Positions 43,841 to 56,206 of a stretch of DNA of 64,000 nucleotides are shown piece by piece. Positions within the stretch are counted from its first letter, which is position 1; each line of letters begins with the position of its first letter. Made by a program: the position numbers and the translations under genes. The stretch comes from Boletus sp. NGJ (lineage: Eukaryota; Basidiomycota; Agaricomycetes; Boletales; Boletaceae): contig JAGTXK010000178.1 in the NCBI GenBank assembly GCA_019096195.1, forward strand, positions 62,001-126,000. Reading direction: 5' to 3'. Under the pieces are notes generated by a model. That model worked only from the letters and a program-made list of their open reading frames with translations. It had not been told where the DNA came from and made no database searches.

Positions 43841-46800
43841 ATGAAATCTGCAAGGGCGTCTCAATTGAGCGCGGCACCAGACTTAAGTGTACTTAATTCC
43901 CTCGTAAAACAACAAAAAATATTGCATATCTATAAATCCACAAAGGTTACATTGAACCAAACATCCACACTTTCCTATGGTGGAGAATTCTCACTTGAAA
44001 CCATAGTATCATGCAATGTCAATGGCCAGTGGTCATGTTACCGTTTCCAGTCCCTCCTGGATTCGGGAGCGTCGCATACCTTTATTGATCAGGACTACGT
44101 TAAACATCACAGAATTCCCTTTTATACTATTGATAACCCCATAAAGATACATAACGCTGACGATTCAGAAGGAGCTATTGGACCGATCCGTCATGCGGTA
44201 ACCCTGATAGTGGAAATCAAAGGACACTACGAAGTCATAGACACTTACATATCAAAGTTAGGAACCCATCGCATGATCATTGGTTATGATTGGTTGTATC
44301 GCCACAACCCTGACATCGATTGGGTGAAACAGACAATTACTTTTCCTCGCTGTACATCGTACTGTAAAATTATGGGCTTAGGACCCACTTCTTCTTACGA
44401 ACCAGTTCAACTTTGTACTATAGAAGAAGGACTCAAAGAAAAAGTCCCATTAACTTATCACAAATTTCTAGATGTCTTTTCGGAGAAAGAATCACAAAGA
44501 ATGCCTTTACGAAAACATTGGGATCACACAATCGATCTCAAAGAAGACTTCATCCCAAAGAAAGGACGTGTTATTCCTCTTTCGGACATTGAGATGGAAG
44601 AAGTCAGAACATTCATCGAAAAGGAAGTCAAAAAGGGTTATGTCAAACCCTCAAAATCTCTGCAAACATCTCCTGTCTTCTTTATTCCAAAAAAGGACGG
44701 CAAAAAACGAATGGTTATGAACTACCGATATTTAAATGAAGGAACCATCAAAAACTCCTATCCGCTCCCTCTTATCCCGCAGTTAATTGATCGACTCAAG
44801 AACATGGATTTATTTACAGCTATGGACCTTTGATGGGGATATAACAATGTCTGTATCAAAGAAGGCGACGAATGGAAAGCAGCCTTTGTCACCCCTATTG
44901 GAGCATATGAGCCTACTGTTATGTATTTCGGACTCACGAACTCTCCCCCCATGTTCCAAACTATGATGAACAACATATTTAATGACATGTATGCTGTAGT
45001 CGTCATCTACATTGACAACGTCATGATATTTACATCAAAAAAGACAAAAGAACAACACGAAGAAGTTGTGAAGGAAGTTCTACACCGCTTACGCGAGAAT
45101 GACCTTTATGTAAAACCAGAAAAGTGTACCTTCTTGGCAGAAAAAGTGGACTTTTTGGGAATGGTCATATCTAAAGAGGGGATAGAGATGCAGTTGAAGA
45201 AAGTAGCTGGGGTCATGGATTGGCTGGTTCCTACAAGACTAAAGCAACTCCAAGGCTTCCTTGGACTTTGTAATTATTATAGACAATTCATAGAAGGCTT
45301 CGCACAAATCGCCCAACCCTTGAACGATCTTACCAAGAAAGACGTTCCGTTCAAATGGGGTTCAGAACAACAAGAAGCATTCCCCAACTTAAAAAGAAAA
45401 TTTACAGAAGCACCACTTCTCGCATACCCAAACCACGATCAAGAAATGCGTGTGGAAACTGATGCTTCGGACATCGCCACAGGAGCAGTGCTCTCCACTT
45501 TATGTAATGATGGTAATTGGCGACCAGTTGCCTTTATCTCTCACTCCTTTGACAGCGCAGAACATAATTATCTGATTTACGACAAGGAACTACTTGCAGT
45601 AATTCGCGCCCTAGAAGATTGGCGCCACTATCTAATCGGTCGAGAAAGATTTGAAATCTGGACGGACCACAAGAACTTAGAATATTGGAAGAAGCCTCAA
45701 ATGCTGAGCGGATGTCAAGCACATTGGCATGCGCTTCTCCAAGAATTTAATTATTCCTTCGTATACAAACCTGGATCATCAAATGGAAGAGCTGATGCTC
45801 TATTCCAACGACCAGATCACGGCGATGCAGTTGTAGATCATAACCAAAACGTCACTGTTCTTCCTCCTTCTATTTTTATAAATCATATTTCTCTCTCTTC
45901 GAATCTTATGACAAAAATACAAAAAGAATCTAAAAAATATAACATAGACGCCATAAACAATTTCCTTTTCTATTCTGAACTTAATCTATTCAAAAATGAA
46001 AAAGATCAAATATTCGTCCCCGAACCATTACATACAGAAATCATTACTTTATGTCATGACTCGCCCATCGCAGGACACGGCGGTCATTCCAAAACCATAC
46101 ACACTCTTTCTTGATACTTCTTGTGGCCAGGAGTCACAAAAGATGTAAAAAATTATGTAGATCACTGCCAAGTGTGTGCCCTCATGAAGGGTAAGCAAAA
46201 TGCACCGGCAGGAAAAGTTATTCCTCTACCCACGGCAAAAAGACCATGGGAAGATTTATCGGTAGACTTTATCATAGGCCTACCTCCATCACAATCCTTT
46301 ATGGCTATTTGTGTTGTTGTGGACAGATTCTCTAAAGAAGTTATTTTCATACCTACTTACAATACATGTTCCTCGAAGGACCTTGCCATTTTATTTAGAG
46401 ACCATGTCTGGTCAACACATGGACTCCCTTCTACTCTCATATCAGATCGAGGACCACAGTTCGTTTCTGCTTTCACCCAAGAGCTTTGTAAGCTCCTTGG
46501 AATAAAACAAAAAATCTCTACGGCATACCATCCACAAACAGACGGACAAACCGAGTGCGTTAACAGAGATCTTGAACAGTATCTCCACACGTATGCTGGA
46601 AAGAAACAAAACGAATGGGTCGATTGGTTGAAGTTAGCCCAATTCTCTCACAATAATACCATTACCACGGCTACCGGAGAAATCCCTTTTAAAGTAACAC
46701 GAAACTACGTACCACATATGGGTTTCGAAGGGCACCTCACGGGATTTGCAGACGAAATTGGGCGTAACCATAAGGATATTGAAGAAGTGCTGGAAGCTAC

Positions 46801-47410
46801 ACAAGAGAGGATGATCACCTCTTCTGATAAAAAATGATCAACCGCACCAGAATATTCTATTGGTCAGCAAGTCTGGCTGTCCACAGATAAATTAAAACTT
46901 CTGTATACAGCAAAAAAGCTTACTCAAAAATGGATCGGTCCCTATACTATCACACAGATCCTTCCCAACACTGTAACACTCAAACTCCCGAATTCTGTTC
47001 ACATTCACCCAACTGTGAATATCTCTTGCATCAAACCATACAAGGATACGCTGCCAGGACAGCCTAAATTCCAACCTGACGCAATAGAGATTGACGAAGA
47101 AGGAGAAGAGCAGTTTGAAGTTGATTTCATTGCCGCTTCCAGGATGAAGAAAGGCAAACTAGAATATCTGGTCCACTGGAAGGGTTACGACGATACCGAT
47201 CGTACCTGGGAATCTGAAGAAATTCACATCACTGCACCAGAGGCAGTCAAAGATTTCCATCGTCTTAATCCTTCCGCACCACGCAAGCTTCGTGGTTTAT
47301 CCATTATCAGCATTCGCTTCCCTATTCTACTCCTTATGAAAACTTCACCGAAAATGAAAAAACAACGACTCACCTGGAATTCGAGTCTTAAAGAGGGGGT
47401 AGTGTTATAA
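43841..47410 (+). pseudogene. pol region of the Ty3/gypsy element (protease, RT, RNase H, integrase, chromodomain)
   Basis: Fossil element part, broken. In order: aspartic protease (LLDSGASHTFID, about 44,055), reverse transcriptase (palm motif variant YIDN, about 45,010), RNase H region (TDAS, about 45,460), integrase with zinc-binding and catalytic-core regions (about 46,060-46,840), and a C-terminal chromodomain (YLVHWKGYDDTDRTWE, about 47,165-47,215). The chromodomain places it among the chromoviruses, which target heterochromatin. About four breaks overall. Confidence 0.88.
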
Positions 47411-47894
47411 TATAGGAAATTTTCAAACTTCTCAAATACGCATCACTTACTTTTCATTTTCTTCAACTCTTCTTCTTCATATAGTCACGTGACTGTGCAC
47501 GTGACCGTGGGAACACATCACATGACAGGTCTAGAATCCATGACGTCATATGACATCACACCTCATGTGATCCACGCCTCTTTAATTTCCGCTCTTCTCA
47601 CACAGCCCTATTTAATCTCCGTCTTACCATACTCTAGTAGTTTATCACACGCACTGCCTGGTCCGTGCGCATTCCCTCCTATGTATATAAAGTAGCACTT
47701 TGACGACTGGAATCCCCAGTCTAATCCACTTGTACTCTTCCTCCAATAACCTATTAGCTTTGGCCATCGGTCATCGTAGGGTTAGGAATAGGCACGGCCT
47801 ACAGACTCCCCACCTGATTCGGTCAGCCAGGACTTGTGTAGCCTGCGAAGCACATTCGAGCCTTGTGGATTGGTTTCCGAAAGGGATCATAACA
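47403..47894 (+). repeat. 3' LTR of the Ty3/gypsy element
   Basis: Begins TGTTATAATATAGG and ends GGGATCATAACA, followed by the target-site copy GTCGG (47,895-47,899). It keeps more G and C than the 5' LTR at positions where the two differ. Confidence 0.93.
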
Positions 47895-48095
47895 GTCGGA
47901 CTAACGACCAGAACCATGAAGACTTTTTCAATGAGGAAGTCAGAGATGATGAGAATGGTGGTGACAAAGATGGTGAGGATGATGAGGAGACATGGAGCAA
48001 GGCAAGCAATGATCAGATGAGTGATGGAAACGAAGGGGATGAATGGTCAGTGAGTATAGTCAATTGTCACCTAAGCATATTCCTGACAACAAAGA

Positions 48096-49444
48096 TACCC
48101 CCCTTCTCTAGATGTAGGACTTGGTTGAAGATGAGGAGGTAGGGTCAGTGTAGTCAACCATCACACAGAGCATGTTTCTGGCTACATCAGTAAATACAGG
48201 ATTTCATCATAGTGCTCATAGTGCCATAGTAGTTTCATAGATAACCCATAGTATTCATAGTATCATAGTATTGAAAGTGTATTCATAGTATCCATAGTAT
48301 ATTCATAGTGTGTATAGTATCATAGTATCATAGTACCATAGCATTTCATAGTGTTCATAGTGTTCATAGTATATTCATAGTGTTCATAGTATCATAGTGT
48401 CATAATATCGTAGCATTTCATAGCATTCATAGTACATCCATAGTAGTCATAGTCATAGTAGTAATTTTAAGCTAATCCTAATCCTAATCCTAAATCAAAA
48501 TTATCCAAAAAGTGTAGTCAAAGGTGTAGTCAAATGTTGTACAAAAAGTGTAGGAAAGAGTGTAATACAGTGTAGCAAAAATGCGCACCAAATGTAGCAA
48601 AAGTGTAGCAAACAAAGTGTAGTAAAAAAAAAAGCAAACAAAAGTGTAGCAGAGTTTAGTACAGTGTAGCAAACAAAGTGTACCAAAAGTGTAGACCTAC
48701 ATTCAAAAAATATCTCAAGTCCATTTTCCCACACTCAGTGTTACAAAAGCGGACATTGTTTGCCAATGTTTGTGCCACCATTCTTATATAAACAAGTCAG
48801 ACCTCAAAAACTTTTCCACACTCTCTTGTTTCTTAATTTTATCCTTCTCTACTCATTACATGAAGTCAACACTTTACTTTGTAAATCATTAGAATTGGGA
48901 TAAGGACTGGGATTAAAACTGGGACTGGGATTAGGATTAGAAGATTAGGATTAAATTAGAATTAGAACTAGGATTAGAATTAGTAGAATTAATATTTGAT
49001 TGAATTTGAAATTAGAATTGGCTTGAAATTGGATCAGAATTAGAATGAGAATTAGAATTGCTAAGCCACTATGGAAGCACTATGTATACTATGACATCAC
49101 TATGACCACACTATGAGATACTATGGGAATACTATGACCACTATGAAAGTACTATGAGAATACTATGAGACACTGAGAATACTATGACAGACTATGGCCA
49201 CACTATGAACAGACTATGAGACACTGTCATAGTACTATCAAACCACTATCCAGTTGGACCCTCACTATGAGCATTATGTTACTGTCCAGTACTGTCCAGC
49301 ACTGGACAGTTAGTTCTGTTTTTACTGATGTACAAATACTATATGTATACCCCCCCTTTCTCTAGACATAGGACTTGGATGAGGACAAGGGGGTAGGGTT
49401 GGTGTGGTCAACTGTTACACAGAGCATCATAATGTTCCTGGCTA
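48096..49444. repeat. Pair of about 90-100-bp direct repeats flanking MITE copy B
   Basis: TACCCCCC, TCTCTAGA, TAGGACTTGG, GGTAGGGT, GTCAAC and CACAGAGCAT, then CTGGCTAC, occur in this order at 48,096-48,184 and again at 49,348-49,444. The first copy is broken at GGCTA by the MITE, and the bases after the MITE resemble the continuation of the second copy. So a tandem duplication existed first and the MITE inserted near its junction. Confidence 0.6.
48185..49330. mobile_element. Foldback/MITE element, copy B (uninterrupted)
   Basis: 1,146 bp, flanked by TA (48,183-48,184 and 49,331-49,332), with ends CATCAGTAAAT and TTTTTACTGATG. The same mirrored CATAGT/ACTATG and AATCCT/GGATTA arrays as copy A, in the same orientation, and closely similar throughout. 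It shows the empty site at which Tc1 transposon 1 entered copy A. No coding capacity. Confidence 0.85.
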
Positions 49445-50075
49445 CAATCTATAATATACATCTTCTCTTGGTCACCATTGGCACAGTGAGTGTTGACATT
49501 GTAACTGGGGATTGGATGAAGTGAGGTTGGCCAGGGTCATAGACAGGTGTTCCTCAACCCAGGTAAAGTAAAATAACTTGCATTTTTGGACATATTAGGG
49601 GGGGATGTATATGTGTACTGCCATGTGGAAGTAATAGATGGGTTTGCACATATGTCACACTAGCACACAAAATGTATTTGTTTGGAAGTCCTTATATACC
49701 AATGTAACTACATTTTACTTGTGAGCAGATGAATCATTAGATGTGAATATGATAAGGTCCTAGATGGTCTTACAAGGTCCTTATAAGATTGCAAATTGTT
49801 TTCGCTAATTATGAAGATTTCTCGTGTGCTCGCTTGAATTATAGGGCCTTGCAATCGCTTGCGATCAGTTGGCAATATGTGGCATACGCATGTGAGACTC
49901 CTAGTCTATATAGGGGACTCATGGTACCCCCGATGCATGTGTGAGCGTATGTGAGCCACGAGGAGGTATAAAGTCCCGAACAGTAATGGTGATGCTATTG
50001 ATACATTCTAATCGCGTTTCGGACACTTGGTAGTAAGTAAGTACTGATGGTATACAGAATCAACAAGTAGTGTGT
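49445..50075. other. Right end of the transposon island and adjoining intergenic DNA
   Basis: No gene recognised. The composite transposon ends at 49,934; beyond it the base composition becomes host-like. From 49,935 to 50,075 lies the 3' flank of the alpha/beta hydrolase gene. Confidence 0.5.
49875..49934 (-). repeat. Right terminal inverted repeat of the composite transposon
   Basis: Ends GGTACCCCCGAT. Read on the minus strand it continues TGAGTCCCCTATATAGAC and CTCACATGC, resembling the left end after its perfect 12-base core. Confidence 0.6.
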
Positions 50076-51460
50076 TCAAAGCAAAGATCTTGCGTCACTC
50101 CCAATCAGCCCAAGCACCTCATGCATCGCATCTCCAAGCGCATCCGGTTTCAGTTGCGGAACCTATCCCAAAAGCACCACAAAACATCAACTAAAACACA
50201 AACTACGAGATCCCATGACTCACGAGATGGCCGGACCCCATGACTGTGCGCTCTGTCGATATCCGGTGCTCTGCTGCATCCAAAATCTCGGCCTTTGCCG
50301 TTTTTGATCTGCGTACGAGGCATCGTTACGAAAAAGAAAACGAAAACGAATCCACGTACATGAATTCCTCGTATTCCGCCCAGATGACGTGTACACCTCG
50401 CTTACCACCCTCGTTGAGCGCCGTACAGACCGCAGCGAGCTGCGAAGGCTCGATCGTATGCGCCGGGCACGAGTACAACGGCGCCTCCTCGTCCTTGCGT
50501 AACGTCGGGGTGATGTACGATCCTTGCCCCTCCGAGATCGCCACCTCTTCAAACGCGTGTTCCTATCAAGCGATAATTCGTCGAGCTACACGGTTTTTCC
50601 CGTTGGGCCTACACATACCATATACAGGTCGAGTACTCTCGGGTCCCATCTAACCCAGAGACCCTTTCCACTTGTGGTGAGCCAACGTTTGAGCTCTGTA
50701 CGGGAGGGCCACGTGTCGCGTTTGGCGAGGGCGCCGCGGACATTGGCTGCACCATGGATCGAGCGGAGGTCTATTGGGGACATGAAAGGGAACATGAGCG
50801 TCGGCTCGACAAGGATCAGTGCCCTCGGATACACATGAGCGAACTTGGTCAAGGCGTGTACCCTGCGGTCATTTGTGATCGTGCTCAGAGATCGAGAGGG
50901 AGGATCAGGGGGAGGAAAAGAGTGGCGCACCAAACGGTAGAACTGCCCGAGTGTCCCATACCGACGACGTTGTGTCCTCGAAAGCGTGTTAATGACAAAA
51001 ATGCATTCAGATAGGCAGCGAAGTCCATGGTTGCTGGTGGGACGGATCATCAACGTCGGCGACGCGATGGCTTCCGATGAACGAGGATGGGCACTCACTG
51101 CAGGTTCCATCAAATCCTTGCCGTACACCATTTACTTTGTGTTCGTCGAGTAGACGGCGATTGAGAGTGGCTGCCTCGCCGTGGTTAGGAAAGTCAATCG
51201 ACCATATCTCCCGAATGTCATAGGTGGCGTCCTGGAGGCTGAGAAAGCGGGTGATGGTTGTATGGTATTGTTCTTTATCTATCAAGGGTAACAGGAGATG
51301 GGTCAAACGTAGGTTTTATAGAGGGACGATTGGACTTACACCCCGAGATGCCGTGAGTGAGGATCAAGGTCGCCCCGCCTTGTGAGACGGGGTAACGCAA
51401 CGCAGAACACTTGAGCGAGATAGCGACGCCTCCAAGCGTGGCCGATAAGGGGAAACTCAT
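50076..51460 (-). CDS. Alpha/beta hydrolase
   Basis: Minus-strand exons from ATG 51,460. They read MSFPLSATLGGVAISLKC, ATLILTHGISG (oxyanion-side loop), DIREIWSIDFPNHGEAATLN, MDFAAYLNAFL and VVGMGHSGSST with the nucleophile-elbow GHSG Ser. Next come HVYPRALILVEPTLMF and ANVRGALAKRDTWPSRTELK, WVRWDPRVLDLYM, then SYITPTLRKDEEAPLY. The end is VMGSGHLVPQLKPDALGDAM, with the likely catalytic His in GSGH, stopping at 50,076. This is a soluble serine hydrolase of the AB-hydrolase superfamily; the substrate is not predictable. About seven GT-AG introns are consistent with the reading. The joins around 51,110 and 50,870 are approximate, but the Ser and His regions are both present. Confidence 0.75.
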
Positions 51461-52115
51461 GTCGCTCTGGTAAAATTGATCTAGAAACGCTACCACTCAT
51501 GACTGTGACCCAATATTGTTACTGTAATATGGAGGTGAGTACACGTTTTTCGCTGAGCGTGAACTAAGATGATACCCCCGGAAATTGGATCAAAGTTCCC
51601 GGTAATGAATCAAAGTATAGACGTGCGAAGGAGAACACCGAGGTTGGCGTTTGCTGCAGTCTTTGATGGCGACGACACGTTCACACCCGGGCCGATATTT
51701 AGAGGCAATCTAAATGTAAGAGAAAATACCTCGATTTTGCAGCTCTAGCCTGATACCGGGCTGGCAAGCTATCGAAGTTGGATACACCCATCTCTCGTGA
51801 ATAGGAATGACTAACGAAACCTGGATGCATATGTACAAAGAGATAAATATTCCACATGTCATTACCCTGCGGAGCATGGCGGAGAGGAACAAACATGTAC
51901 ATCTGAATCGCTTCATAATTCCGCCAACTTGGAAAGGGCATACCTAGTCGGTAGCCGATACTGGGAACAAGCCAGACAGGACACGGTTTCCAGCTGCCAT
52001 AACACACCAAACACCTCTTCGTCACCCAACCCTGCAAAGATTCGTCATAGTCGCAGAAAAGATGACAAACAACTGATCTGAAGCTCACCCAGCGATACAT
52101 CGTACCGGTGCTGCT
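51461..52115. other. Spacer between COX16 and the hydrolase gene
   Basis: A 133-codon minus-strand frame (52,100-51,699) starts 16 bp after the COX16 stop but shows no family features and is probably chance. The rest should hold the hydrolase promoter. Confidence 0.45.
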
Positions 52116-52595
52116 TCACTGTTTGGGGGGGAGTTGATCGGGAAACACGTCGGGTCGGGTCGGTGGTACACCCCACTCGGGCACATCTCTCGGCCGGGCA
52201 ATTCTCTTTGGCTCCCATTCTTGCTCACCCATCGCACTCAATTTCTGTGCAACGTGAGATGTACCTCCTGATACGGTAGAGAACCAACACACGCACATAA
52301 TACTCTTCCCGAATGTCAAACTTTTTCTTCGACTTGTCGAGTCCAAGGGCTTCTTCTTGAGATAGCTATGCAGGATGTAACGACGCCGGTGAGGGGAGGT
52401 AGGATGGGTACGGTATCAGCTTACCTGTTTGATTCTCTTGTCCTGCAAGTCATAGCGTATTTGGGTGAACGATTGGAGACCGAAGGAAGCGCCGACCATG
52501 ATGAGTATGAATGGCAGCCCAAATAGCGCAGGATATTGCTTAAGTGTCCTCTGTATTGAAGAAGAACTCAACCGGTTGGATCGAAAGGTCGGCAT
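52116..52595 (-). CDS. COX16: Cytochrome c oxidase assembly protein Cox16
   Basis: Three exons. MPTFRSNRLSSSSIQRTLKQ and the single membrane span (FGLPFILIMVGASFGLQSFT) lead to RYDLQDKRIKQ. The second exon gives LSQEEALGLDKSKKKFDIRE. The last gives MGEQEWEPKRIARPRDVPEW, ending PPKQ at 52,116. About 122 residues. Cox16 is an inner-membrane mitochondrial protein needed to assemble complex IV (Cox1/Cox2 stages). The RYDL..K...Q....E..LGLD......FDIREEYY pattern is diagnostic. ATG 52,595 is preferred over upstream in-frame codons because the family starts just before the span. It is divergent from the adenylosuccinate synthetase gene, with starts 177 bp apart. Confidence 0.9.
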
Positions 52596-54430
<1,835 letters not shown>

Positions 54431-54588
54431 AGGATTAATCTGTGTACCATTTCTCACGCCACATGGAGGCGGAAGTGTGACTATGTTTGTTCACACCCTT
54501 GGTCACTCTCTGTCACGACCTCCGTCACTCGCCCGCCGCCGTAACGACCCCGTCACACCCGCCCTCTTCTGAAGAGTTCTAAGCTGGG

Positions 54589-55704
54589 TTGGATATGAAT
54601 GCGATGGATCCGGTTGTCCACCACAACCCTTCCCAAAGTACTTTGTCCCCCGTCTCGTCCTCGCGCAGACGGGGCTCAAGAGAGAATGAAACACCCGCCC
54701 AGAGACTGAAAAGGGAGAAGGCTGCGGAAAGGCAACGAAGAAAGCGAGAGCGTGACCGTCATGTCAATAACCTGAATGCTGCAATGTCCTACCCACAGCA
54801 GACCGAACCCCCACCTCCCCCACAACCTCAGCCCCCTCAGCCGCCCCCTCCAGCCTTTACCGGTCAGGAGCTCTCCCCGGAGGAAATCGCACGCAGGGAA
54901 CGCGTCCGAGCAGCTGCACGAGAGCGACAGCGAAAACATCGCAGCCTCGTGAAACAGCGCAAAATGAGGGAGCTCGGTCTAGACATGACGAGCGAGATGC
55001 TACCCGGGATCGAAGAGGTTCAGTTTCGCGTGAACGGGCAAAACGAGTATCAAGTGTTGCCACACGAAATGGGGCATCCGCATCCGATGAATCCACAGGA
55101 TCCGTCGTTTCCTCAACCGCCGTTGACGGGTGGGCAGAGTTTTGCGTCGACGTTGTTGTTGTCGTTTTCGTGTACGCCACTGTTGAAGCAGCAGTTGCTC
55201 CGGACGTTGTCCATCACGAGCGAGGACCTCGCTTCGTTGGAGCCCATCATTGCAGATGCGTTCGACCAGTGGGATCACCAGGTACGTCGCTCGCTTTTGC
55301 AGCCTGTCACGACACTCAATCCCACGTGTTGCCAGCGGCGTATGCACTTTGCACAACAAGCTGCTGCAAAGGCGGCTGACGGTTCGATGGCCGGACCGTC
55401 CGGACCCCCTTTCCCAGATATGAACGACCCCTCGGCCAACGGTTTTGGTGAACAACCGCCACCGCACGCCAGTGAATTTCGTGCGCGTTTCCATCGTCCC
55501 CTCGTCGCGCCATCTCCTTTTCGAAATTTCAATCCTGCGGATTCGACCACGGCGACGACGTCTACGCCGACGTCCACACCGGGGTCCGGCCCGCCATCGG
55601 ACCCGATCGATCCACATTTGAGTGGGATGGGAGCTGGAGATGGACGACAAAAGGTGACTGTGGACCCTGACATGGACACGGAAAGTGTCGTTGGACGACC
55701 GTAG
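54589..55704 (+). CDS. Protein with two bZIP-like basic segments and Pro-rich linkers
   Basis: 371-codon frame from ATG 54,589. I do not recognise a named family. Two similar basic segments, PAQRLKREKAAERQRRKRER and EIARRERVRAAARERQRKHR, flank a Pro/Gln-rich stretch (PPPPPQPQPPQPPPP). Both resemble the DNA-contact part of bZIP factors but lack an obvious leucine zipper. The C-terminal half has FASTLLLSFSCTPLLKQQLL and ITSEDLASLEPIIADAFDQW, probably helical, followed by low-complexity Thr/Ser/Pro/Gly sequence. A GT-AG intron may start at GTACGT near 55,279. Likely a nuclear regulator; that is inference from composition only. Confidence 0.65.
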   Translation: MDMNAMDPVVHHNPSQSTLSPVSSSRRRGSRENETPAQRLKREKAAERQRRKRERDRHVNNLNAAMSYPQQTEPPPPPQPQPPQPPPPAFTGQELSPEEIARRERVRAAARERQRKHRSLVKQRKMRELGLDMTSEMLPGIEEVQFRVNGQNEYQVLPHEMGHPHPMNPQDPSFPQPPLTGGQSFASTLLLSFSCTPLLKQQLLRTLSITSEDLASLEPIIADAFDQWDHQVRRSLLQPVTTLNPTCCQRRMHFAQQAAAKAADGSMAGPSGPPFPDMNDPSANGFGEQPPPHASEFRARFHRPLVAPSPFRNFNPADSTTATTSTPTSTPGSGPPSDPIDPHLSGMGAGDGRQKVTVDPDMDTESVVGRP

Positions 55705-56206
55705 CTGCACTGCATAGAACCGTAACTCTATCTCCTCTGCCTCTCCTCTCCCAACATCACATACACGTGTAAATTATTCTGCCCTACCCATCACGCGTTC
55801 TCACTCCTTTCTTTTCATTTTCCGCAAGACGGTTAATGCTTGTGACTCGGACTTGGCAACGCCCCACGATGTGCGTACATTCACTTGGCAGGCCGCTCTG
55901 TATTATTGCCATCGTTGTTACCTCCCTTGTGAATCATATCGAGACGCCGTTAACACGCAGTCTTTCACTCATGTCATGAAGCTGCGTGTTTGCTGTCATC
56001 GAGAAGATGTGGAGACCAGCGGATAGCCTTGCCTTGCATGAGATTGGCAGGAGCAGATCTAATCTTTCATGGGAAGTTCCTGGGGGGGGGACCGCGTTAA
56101 TTTGAGCGGAGATGGAATACCCTGCACACATCATTGGCAGTGTTGCCAAAGGTGGCATCAACTCGTTCAAGTTTTCTTTCATCCCTCTGCGCGTTTTTTG
56201 ACAACC
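55705..56206. other. Intergenic region before LSM14
   Basis: 3' flank of the preceding gene and promoter of LSM14. No coding sequence, RNA gene or repeat recognised. Confidence 0.5.

Larger units (their letters stand above)
41471..47894 (+). mobile_element. Ty3/gypsy LTR retrotransposon (chromovirus), broken
   Basis: A 6.4-kb element with LTRs at 41,471-41,951 and 47,403-47,894 and a 5-bp target duplication GTCGG on both sides. Between the LTRs lie gag with a zinc knuckle, then protease, reverse transcriptase, RNase H, integrase and a chromodomain, the order of Ty3/gypsy chromoviruses. It inserted in the 3' part of the Plavaka gene. The LTRs differ at roughly 30 positions plus several small indels, so the insertion is moderately old, but its CpG content is still higher than in the surrounding island. 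gag looks whole; pol is broken in about four places. Confidence 0.93.
37842..48050 (+). pseudogene. Plavaka-type transposase gene, decayed and interrupted by a Ty3/gypsy element
   Basis: Fragments follow the order of Plavaka-family proteins. The N-terminal Pro-rich part has MPAWYWDQLPEPP and FNHFGITHEYQHRPTHDPD. Then NMTIWHLMTWVLTGSHQKSA, EVTRLVHDIIQALDF, MKQRRSDSCILERVIARMML, WSDSTCLAAFSHASTWPVYL, MHAVWRILLNDDFIEAYKDG, FETLLFCLAEWQALAKLR-like pieces near 39,950, FNINTYKFHALGDYGKTIWL, LLSWLLGLDFDSDEQMF, HPFWYAQLIHTFHIKVHF, EVLWVHWFGINMVHRWGF and VPFGFLDPSLVICGCHLIP. The acidic end (41,400-41,470) is cut by the Ty3/gypsy insertion and resumes at 47,895 as TNDQNHEDFFNEEVRDDEN to about 48,050. 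Plavaka transposases move large basidiomycete DNA transposons. Stops and frame changes make this copy dead. It is the only candidate for having moved the composite element. Confidence 0.7.
25497..49934 (+). mobile_element. Nested composite DNA transposon (Plavaka-type), 24.4 kb with later insertions
   Basis: Inverted copies of ATCGGGGGTACC (25,497-25,508 and 49,923-49,934) mark the two ends; weaker similarity continues inward (TGA, then TATA-rich and CACATGC words). Base composition turns AT-rich and CpG-poor inside and returns to host type outside. Inside lie a Plavaka-type transposase gene, a DUF6698 gene, an F-box-like gene and an uncharacterised mushroom family gene, all decayed. Removing the clear later insertions (a MITE with its Tc1 passenger, a second Tc1, a second MITE copy, a 662-bp MITE and a Ty3/gypsy element) leaves about 12 kb, plausible for such an element. 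No clean target duplication was found, although GCATGT occurs just outside both ends. The single-element reading is inference. Confidence 0.6.

Noticed and set aside
25497-49934. A TET/JBP dioxygenase gene, sometimes carried by related mushroom transposons (KDZ).
   Set aside because: I looked for an HxD-type dioxygenase region in the cargo and found none.
51699-52100. 133-codon minus-strand frame just after COX16.
   Set aside because: It starts 16 bp from the COX16 stop, has no family features and would leave no promoter. It is treated as 3' flank.
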